From NCBI GenBank assembly GCA_050050115.1, contig JASFUX010000142.1, positions 1 to 9,024 of the forward strand: DNA of 9,024 nucleotides, written 5' to 3'. The stretch's first letter is position 1; each line of letters opens with the position of its first letter. Under the pieces are notes generated by a model, which saw only the letters and a program-made list of their open reading frames with translations, made no database searches and was not told the origin of the DNA. Below are positions 5,659 to 9,024 of the stretch, piece after piece. A program made the translations under genes and the position numbers. Source of the stretch: JASFUX01 sp050050115 (GTDB lineage: Bacteria > Pseudomonadota > Alphaproteobacteria > Caulobacterales > Maricaulaceae).

Positions 5659-6246
5659 CTACAACCTGCCCGTCACGCGCGTGTAGCTCTCCAGCATCTC
5701 ACGAGCTTGATCCTCGCTCAGCACCATGCGGCTGGTGACGTCGACGTAGTAGGTCTCGCCGGGCGTGGCCACGATGTCGTGCGGGCCCGAGACCCAGTCG
5801 TCGGCGCGGTAAGGCTCGCGACCGCGCCACCTGCGCTCGCGGAGCTGAAACGCGAGCGGACCGGGCGCGACCGAGATCGTCGCATATTGACCGGAGAACA
5901 GCTCCGCGGCGATCTCGTCGCCGAGCGCCACCACGACGCTCGTCTCCTCGACGGGCGCGATGATCGTCCGCCGGCGGCTGCGCTCGGAGAGACAGGCCTG
6001 GTCCACATCCGAGTCGGCGGTCCTGCAGGCCGCGACGTCCGCCGCCGAATAGACCTCGACAGGCACGACCATCGCGGCGCCGCCCAGGCTCGCGTCGCCT
6101 GAGAACGCGGCGAACCGGGGGCTCGCGAGCAGGATCACACGCGCGCTCTCGGCTTGGGCGGACGCGTTCGGTTGATCGGCCGGGACGGCTGCGCACGCGG
6201 CGGCGAGAGCGGCGAGCGGCGCAAGAACGAGCGCACGGATCGACAT
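5659..6246 (-). CDS. small putative lipoprotein, hypothetical (DUF2846-like C-terminal strand)
   Basis: 195 residues. The ATG at 6246 has GGGAGG six bases upstream on the - strand. The N-terminus is an export signal (MSIR, then LVLAPLAALAAAC). Cys18 may be lipidated, although Ala rather than Leu/Val/Ile occupies -3 (Leu at -4), so signal peptidase I cleavage is possible instead. The mature region has a low-complexity linker rich in Ala, Ser and Gln, then beta-strand-like segments (ARVILLASPRFAAF, MVVPVEVYS, TSVVVALGD, YATISVAPGPLAFQL) and GETYYVDVTSRMV (163-175). The latter recalls the strand found in small lipoproteins such as DUF2846 (GKTYYL-type). Cys74 and Cys85 could form a disulfide. 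No catalytic motif is visible, so a structural or surface role is likelier than enzymatic. It converges with the terminator at 5609-5641 and is divergent from the micro-ORF at 6412. Confidence 0.75.
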   Translation of the reverse strand: MSIRALVLAPLAALAAACAAVPADQPNASAQAESARVILLASPRFAAFSGDASLGGAAMVVPVEVYSAADVAACRTADSDVDQACLSERSRRRTIIAPVEETSVVVALGDEIAAELFSGQYATISVAPGPLAFQLRERRWRGREPYRADDWVSGPHDIVATPGETYYVDVTSRMVLSEDQAREMLESYTRVTGRL

Positions 6247-6411
6247 CGACAGCCTCCCTGCGATGACGGCCGGCCGGTTGAGAGGGCCGACGTTGCACGC
6301 ACCCTAGCATGATTGGGGGACCAAGCGAACGCGCGGAAAGCTCGCACGCGGCTTGTCCGCGCGACCGGACCGCCTACATGTGCGTCGGGGACGCCGAGAG
6401 GCTGTCAGAAG

Positions 6412-6510
6412 ATGCAAAAGATCGCTTCGATCGCTGTGACCGTTTTCATCGCCGGGTTCGTTCTATGGGCCTTCTTGGAGGCCGGCCCGGGCGCGCGCTT
6501 GATCGCTTGA
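6412..6510 (+). CDS. 32-residue single-span membrane peptide, hypothetical
   Basis: ATG at 6412, TGA at 6508-6510; GAGAGG (6396-6401) lies ten bases upstream as a plausible ribosome binding site. Residues 4-22 form one continuous hydrophobic helix (IASIAVTVFIAGFVLWAFL) after MQK, followed by a short tail ending ARLIA, so an N-in single-pass inner-membrane peptide is predicted. The same frame extends upstream to a TTG at 6313, but that stretch is Arg-rich without protein-like character, and the internal ATG with its own Shine-Dalgarno is preferred. It ends 20 bases before the convergent ubiE stop. Function unknown. Similar lone-helix peptides act as toxins or as regulators of membrane complexes; nothing here decides between them, or excludes a chance ORF. 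Confidence 0.45.
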   Translation: MQKIASIAVTVFIAGFVLWAFLEAGPGARLIA

Positions 6511-6530
6511 GCGCCGCGCTGGGTCGTCGG

Positions 6531-7316
6531 CTAGACCCGCCATCCCACATGCAGCGCCGCAACGCCGCCTGAGAGGTTCGTCACCGACACGCGCTTGAAG
6601 CCCGCTGCTTCAACTTCGGCGGCGAAGGCCCGCTGATCGGGAAAACGGCGGATCGACTCGACGAGGTACTCGTAGCTCTCCCGGTCGCCGGCAAGCGCCG
6701 CGCCGATCCGCGGGATCGCGCCGAACGACCAGGCGTCGTAGACGGTCTCGAGCGCGCCGAACGTCGGCCGCGAGAACTCCAGGCAGACGAAGCGACCGCC
6801 GGGCTTGAGCACGCGATGCATCTCGGAAAGCGCCGCGGCGCGGTCGGTGACGTTGCGGATGCCGAAGCCGATGGTGACTGCGTTTGCCGCGCTGTCCGTA
6901 AACGGCAAGCTTTCTGCGTTCCCGACGATGCGCGCGATGTGCGCGTCGCTGCTGCGGATCCCGGCGCGGACCATCTCCTCGTTGATGTCGCAGACGATCG
7001 CGCGCGCTGGTTTCCCGCCGCGGCGCTTGGCGACAGCCGCGCCTTTCTTCACCCAAAGCCGGGAGAGGTCGCCCGTGCCGCCCGCGACGTCGATCAACAA
7101 CTCGCCCGGCTGCGGATTGGCGCGGGTGATCGCCACGTCCTTCCAGACGCGGTGCACGCCCAGAGACATGGCGTCGTTCATCAGGTCGTACTTGCCCGCC
7201 ACGGAATCGAACACGCCGCGCACGAGGCCGGCCTTTTCGGCCTTCGGCACGTCGCGCGCGCCGAAGGAGGCGGTGTCGCCGGGGGAGGCGGGCTCAGAAG
7301 AGGCGAGCTTGGTCAT
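6531..7316 (-). CDS. ubiE: UbiE: demethylmenaquinone / 2-polyprenyl-6-methoxy-1,4-benzoquinol C-methyltransferase
   Basis: A SAM-dependent C-methyltransferase of ubiquinone biosynthesis, acting peripherally at the inner membrane. With the ATG at 7316 it has 261 residues, close to the family's 250. Landmarks: FDSVAGKYDLMNDAMSLGVHR (UbiE signature 1, about 36-56), IDVAGGTGD 75-83 (SAM motif I), CDINEEMV 109-116, NAESLPF 133-139, FGIRNVTDRAAALSEM 151-166, LKPGGRFVCLEFS 170-182 (signature 2), and a C-terminal HVGWRV. A second ATG four codons upstream (7328) is equally possible. Neither has a good Shine-Dalgarno, and a GCGGC-TGA-GCCGC hairpin (7330-7342) sits where one would be. ubiB and coaBC, the usual downstream partners, are absent. 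The DUF4287 gene ends just upstream on the same strand, so cotranscription with the ArsR unit is likely. Confidence 0.95.
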   Translation of the reverse strand: MTKLASSEPASPGDTASFGARDVPKAEKAGLVRGVFDSVAGKYDLMNDAMSLGVHRVWKDVAITRANPQPGELLIDVAGGTGDLSRLWVKKGAAVAKRRGGKPARAIVCDINEEMVRAGIRSSDAHIARIVGNAESLPFTDSAANAVTIGFGIRNVTDRAAALSEMHRVLKPGGRFVCLEFSRPTFGALETVYDAWSFGAIPRIGAALAGDRESYEYLVESIRRFPDQRAFAAEVEAAGFKRVSVTNLSGGVAALHVGWRV

Positions 7317-7382
7317 GGAGCGGAGCATAGCGGCTGAGCCGCCGCCAAGGGAGGCGCCGCATGCATGCGAAACGTCGCATCC

Positions 7383-7928
7383 TCAACCGCGTTCGTAAGC
7401 CGCTTTGAGCCAGCCCTTCACCTCTTTGTCGACGTCGGCCGGTTTCTCCAGCCGCACGCGGTGGCTGATCATGCCGCCCCAATCTTCGAGCCGGCCTGAG
7501 GCCGCCTCGCCCTTCAGGTTGATCCCGAGATCGACGCGGGTCTTGGTCGCCGGCTGGGCCAAGGCGAACTGCTTGGATCGCCGGAAGCTGACCGAGCCCT
7601 TCTTTGGCGCGATCTCGACATCCTCGCCGAGCGCTTTGACGTACGTCTCGACCGCGTCGTAGATCGGCCTGAGGCTCGCCTTGCCGCCCGCATACTGCGC
7701 CGCGATCAGGTCGCCGCCGTCATCCTCGCCGTAGCCGCGCGACTTGAGCGCGACGAGGTTCGCAAAGCCATGGGTCATGCCGTGCTCGGTCTTGAGCAGC
7801 TTCATGATCTCGCCGTGCTTTTCGAGCCCGGATTTCTTGACGATCTTGAGCCAGTCCCCGAGCGACTTGCCGGTCTTCTCCGGCATGTTGGCGATCATGC
7901 TGGCGAGTTGTTCTTCGGGCGTAGCCAT
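7383..7928 (-). CDS. DUF4287-DUF5655 domain protein
   Basis: 181 residues, cytoplasmic, no signal or membrane segment. GGAAGGAG lies eight bases before the ATG at 7928. The N-terminal part (about 2-60: TPEEQLASMIANMPEKTGKS, LGDWLKIVKKSG, HGEIMKLLKTEHGMTHGFANLVA) matches DUF4287, an all-helical domain. The C-terminal part (about 75-178: YDAVETYVKALG, IAPKKGSVSFRRSKQFALAQP, RVDLGINLKG, MISHRVRLEKPADVDKEV, WLKAAYE) matches DUF5655, a YdhG/DUF1801-like alpha/beta fold that often forms a ligand-binding pocket. Both assignments are from memory of the families. Its function is unknown. It lies 20 bases after the SRPBCC stop, so it belongs to the ArsR-SRPBCC operon; such small pocket-bearing proteins recur beside ArsR/AHSA1 pairs. 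ubiE follows on the same strand. Confidence 0.85.
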   Translation of the reverse strand: MATPEEQLASMIANMPEKTGKSLGDWLKIVKKSGLEKHGEIMKLLKTEHGMTHGFANLVALKSRGYGEDDGGDLIAAQYAGGKASLRPIYDAVETYVKALGEDVEIAPKKGSVSFRRSKQFALAQPATKTRVDLGINLKGEAASGRLEDWGGMISHRVRLEKPADVDKEVKGWLKAAYERG

Positions 7929-7948
7929 CCCTCACGCTCCTTCCGTCA

Positions 7949-8491
7949 TCAGAGTTTTTCGATTGTCTCGAAAGACCAGTTCTCGGTCCGGCAGACCTTC
8001 GGAGTCATCGGCGCCATCAGGCCCATCATCGCCAGCATCATCGCGGCGCCGAAACCAGGGCGGCCCTTCTCGGCGACGGCCTTGAGCGTGTTGACGATGA
8101 ACGGACCGCCCTGGGCCATGGTCTTGGACATCTTCGAGGCGGGCAGGGCGCCCTTGGTGGTCAGCGAGAACTCGACCCCGCCGTCGATCTCTTTCAGGTC
8201 ATAGATCACCGTCACCGGTGCTTCGTCGATGTTGGTGAACTTCATCGTATGGGCGTAGCGGCGCGGCGGATCGAACTCGAGCACTTTGCCGACGACGCTG
8301 GTGAACTTGTCATCCTTGGTGCGCATCGCCATCGGCGCGCCCGTCCTGAGCCCGTCCCGCGTCCGGCACACCGCGCCGAAGAAGAAGGGCAGCACCTCGT
8401 CGGTCTTCACCAACGTCGACCACACCGTCTCGATCGGCGCATTGATCATCACACGGTAAATTGCGGTCTCACCGGCGTCATTCTCACTCAT
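7949..8491 (-). CDS. SRPBCC/AHSA1-domain (START-like) protein partnered with the ArsR repressor
   Basis: 180 residues from the ATG at 8491; the frame extends further (to 8563) but that part overlaps the ArsR coding region and has no protein-like character. The stop of the ArsR gene and this ATG share a base (TGATG), and AAGGGGA upstream of the junction is a good ribosome binding site, so translation is coupled. AHSA1-type features: RVMINAPIETVWSTLVKTDEVLPFFFGAV (13-41), the first strand and helix of the helix-grip fold; KVLEFDPPRRYAHTMKF (69-85); and VTVIYDLKEIDGGVEFSLTTKG. The C-terminal helix is followed by an unusual Met-rich stretch (AAMMLAMMGLMAPMTPKV, 149-166). The fold binds hydrophobic ligands in a deep cavity; the ligand is unknown. 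ArsR-AHSA1 gene pairs are very common in bacteria, and the pair usually forms one autoregulated operon. Confidence 0.88.
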   Translation of the reverse strand: MSENDAGETAIYRVMINAPIETVWSTLVKTDEVLPFFFGAVCRTRDGLRTGAPMAMRTKDDKFTSVVGKVLEFDPPRRYAHTMKFTNIDEAPVTVIYDLKEIDGGVEFSLTTKGALPASKMSKTMAQGGPFIVNTLKAVAEKGRPGFGAAMMLAMMGLMAPMTPKVCRTENWSFETIEKL

Positions 8492-8838
8492 CACTTCGTC
8501 CCCTTTGAATTGCGCGCGGCAGCCTCTGCGGCGTACTTGATCGCTGTCACCCGGCCCGCCCAATGTTCTGAAAAGTCGTCCATCCAGCGTTCACGGATCA
8601 TCTGGATCGGCGCGGCGTTGAGGTAGAGCCGCCGCGTCCGCCCGTCCTTCTCGGAAATGATCAGATCGGCGCCCTCGAGCACCGCGAGGTGGTTCATCAC
8701 CGCGATACGCGAGACGTCGAACGACCGCGCCAGCTCGCCCACGCCTTGTCCCGGCTTGTCGCGCACAAGGTCGAGGATTTTCCGCCGCGTCTCATGCGCG
8801 AGGGCGTGGAACAGGCGATCTGTGTCTTCTTTGGTCAT
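8491..8838 (-). CDS. ArsR-family winged-helix transcriptional repressor
   Basis: 115 residues, typical for the family. ALAHETRRKILDLV (12-25) is the conserved first helix pair; VGELARSFDVSRIAVMNHLAVLE (33-55) the helix-turn-helix with the recognition helix SRIAVMNHL; DLIISEKDGRTRRLYL (58-73) the beta wing. There is no Cys at all, so it is not a thiolate metal sensor of the ArsR/SmtB kind; it belongs with the group paired to AHSA1 proteins, which sense by another route. A perfect inverted repeat begins two bases upstream of the start codon (8840-8859), the likely self-operator. No Shine-Dalgarno exists between that repeat and the ATG, and the candidate promoter would start the mRNA at or near the ATG, so translation may be leaderless. 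Its stop overlaps the SRPBCC start. Confidence 0.93.
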   Translation of the reverse strand: MTKEDTDRLFHALAHETRRKILDLVRDKPGQGVGELARSFDVSRIAVMNHLAVLEGADLIISEKDGRTRRLYLNAAPIQMIRERWMDDFSEHWAGRVTAIKYAAEAAARNSKGTK

Positions 8839-8839
8839 A

Positions 8840-8859
8840 ATGTAATTACTTAATTACAT
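8840..8859. promoter_or_regulatory. 20-bp perfect inverted repeat, putative ArsR operator
   Basis: Arms ATGTAATTA and TAATTACAT are separated by CT, perfect over 9 bp each, and markedly AT-rich in a GC-rich setting. It begins one base after the ArsR start codon's last base on the + strand, and overlaps the candidate -10 and transcription start. ArsR dimers usually bind imperfect palindromes of about this length, so autorepression is the natural reading. Confidence 0.8.
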
Positions 8860-8876
8860 ATTGAGATGAGAGTCAA
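8848..8876 (-). promoter_or_regulatory. candidate ArsR-operon promoter
   Basis: On the - strand, TTGACT (8876-8871) is a near-consensus -35. A 17-base spacer leads to TTAAGT (8853-8848), a weak -10 inside the operator. Transcription would start about 8841-8838, at the start codon. An alternative -10 is TATGTA (8861-8856), which would give a leader of roughly 11 bases. Confidence 0.4.
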
Positions 8877-8887
8877 TCCAGTCGAAC

Positions 8888-8902
8888 GGCGAGGCGAGGC
8901 GA
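8888..8902. repeat. GGCGA pentamer, three tandem copies
   Basis: Three uninterrupted copies of GGCGA lie in the intergenic region between the ArsR gene and mutM. The repeat is short and could vary by slippage. No function is evident. Confidence 0.6.
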
Positions 8903-8923
8903 GTCGGGTCGCCGCCGGCGCGC

Positions 8924-8950
8924 TTGGCGCAGGTCTCGCGCGGCGTTATC
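8924..8950 (+). promoter_or_regulatory. candidate mutM promoter
   Basis: TTGGCGC (8924-8930), 12 bases, then GCGTTATC (8943-8950). This fits the Caulobacter sigma-73 layout (TTGACGS, N10-14, GCTANAWC) with three mismatches. A start near 8957 would coincide with the mutM ATG at 8958, suggesting a leaderless or nearly leaderless mRNA. Pattern match only. Confidence 0.4.
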
Positions 8951-8957
8951 GAAGTCC

Positions 8958-9024
8958 ATGCCCGAGCTGCCTGAAGTCGAAACCGTCCGCCGGGGCCTCG
9001 CGCCGGCCTTCGAAGGCCGGCGCA
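8958..9024 (+). CDS. mutM: formamidopyrimidine-DNA glycosylase, 5' end (continues beyond the window)
   Basis: The frame from ATG 8958 encodes MPELPEVETVRRGL, the invariant N-terminus of MutM/Fpg, followed by APAFEGRR, where the window ends. After Met removal, Pro2 is the nucleophile that forms a Schiff base with the damaged sugar, and Glu3 is the catalytic acid. The enzyme excises 8-oxoguanine and formamidopyrimidines and nicks the abasic site. Only 22 codons are visible. There is no strong Shine-Dalgarno (GAAG three bases upstream at best). It is divergent from the ArsR-SRPBCC operon; in many alphaproteobacteria mutM is directly divergent from ubiE, so the intervening genes look like an insertion. 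Confidence 0.93.
   Translation, partial: MPELPEVETVRRGLAPAFEGRR
9000..9023. repeat. 24-bp perfect palindrome inside mutM codons 15-22
   Basis: Bases 9000-9011 are the exact reverse complement of 9012-9023 (centre TTCGAA, arms GCGCCGGCC...). It is wholly within the coding sequence just after the conserved N-terminal motif. In mRNA it could fold into a stable hairpin about 40 bases after the start codon. Confidence 0.85.

Noticed and set aside
7355..7382. A GCATGCATGC palindrome and an ATGCGA/TCGCAT hairpin between the DUF4287 gene and ubiE as a terminator
   Set aside because: The stem is only 6 bp and is not followed by a T-run on the - strand.
8492..8563. An N-terminal extension of the SRPBCC protein
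   Set aside because: It would overlap the ArsR coding sequence; the TGATG junction and internal Shine-Dalgarno fix the start at 8491.
1..9024. CRISPR array, transposon, prophage, tRNA or rRNA
   Set aside because: No spaced direct repeats, transposase motifs, terminal inverted repeats or tRNA-like cloverleaf sequences were seen on either strand.

Overview
This is a high-GC window (roughly two-thirds G+C by eye) from an alphaproteobacterium. The clues are a UbiE of alphaproteobacterial type, and parts of the mutM / ubiE / (ubiB, coaBC) / dut / moeB neighbourhood that is common in that class. Several candidate promoters also resemble the Caulobacter housekeeping consensus (TTG-N-CG... GCTANAWC). 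The many small secreted or lipid-anchored proteins would fit a Caulobacterales/Hyphomonadaceae-like marine lineage, but that narrower placement is inference.

Layout. 1-422 (+): 3' end of a metallo-beta-lactamase-fold hydrolase, followed by a perfect hairpin. 530-805 (+): a compact, highly structured transcription unit with a candidate promoter, a 25-residue Lys-Pro-rich peptide ORF (608-685), a chain of hairpins and a strong Rho-independent terminator that probably also ends the opposing moeB transcript. 836-2623 (-): a two-gene unit, an MgtE-type CBS/Mg2+ transporter followed by a MoeB/ThiF/HesA adenylyltransferase. 2826-3800 (+): a lipoprotein alpha/beta-hydrolase resembling polyhydroxybutyrate depolymerases and feruloyl esterases. 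3884-4357 (-): dut. 4549-5580 (+): a second lipoprotein, probably SGNH-hydrolase-like, with its own terminator. 5659-6246 (-): a third, small putative lipoprotein. 6412-6510 (+): a 32-residue single-span membrane peptide ORF. 7316/7328 down to 6531 (-): ubiE. 7383-8838 (-): a three-gene run of ArsR-type repressor, SRPBCC/AHSA1 protein and DUF4287-DUF5655 protein that reads towards ubiE without a convincing terminator. 8958-end (+): the first 22 codons of mutM, divergent from the ArsR gene.

How the parts relate. The ArsR gene is preceded by a perfect 20-bp AT-rich inverted repeat touching its start codon, the obvious autoregulatory operator. Its stop overlaps the SRPBCC start (TGATG), so that pair is translationally coupled. 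Because ubiE lies next in line, respiratory-quinone methylation may partly fall under this repressor. ubiE and dut, usually separated by ubiB and coaBC, are here separated by lipoproteins and a micro-ORF, so the ancestral block looks broken up. No CRISPR, prophage, transposase, tRNA or rRNA was seen. The strongest unexplained object is the structured small-peptide/RNA unit at 530-805.
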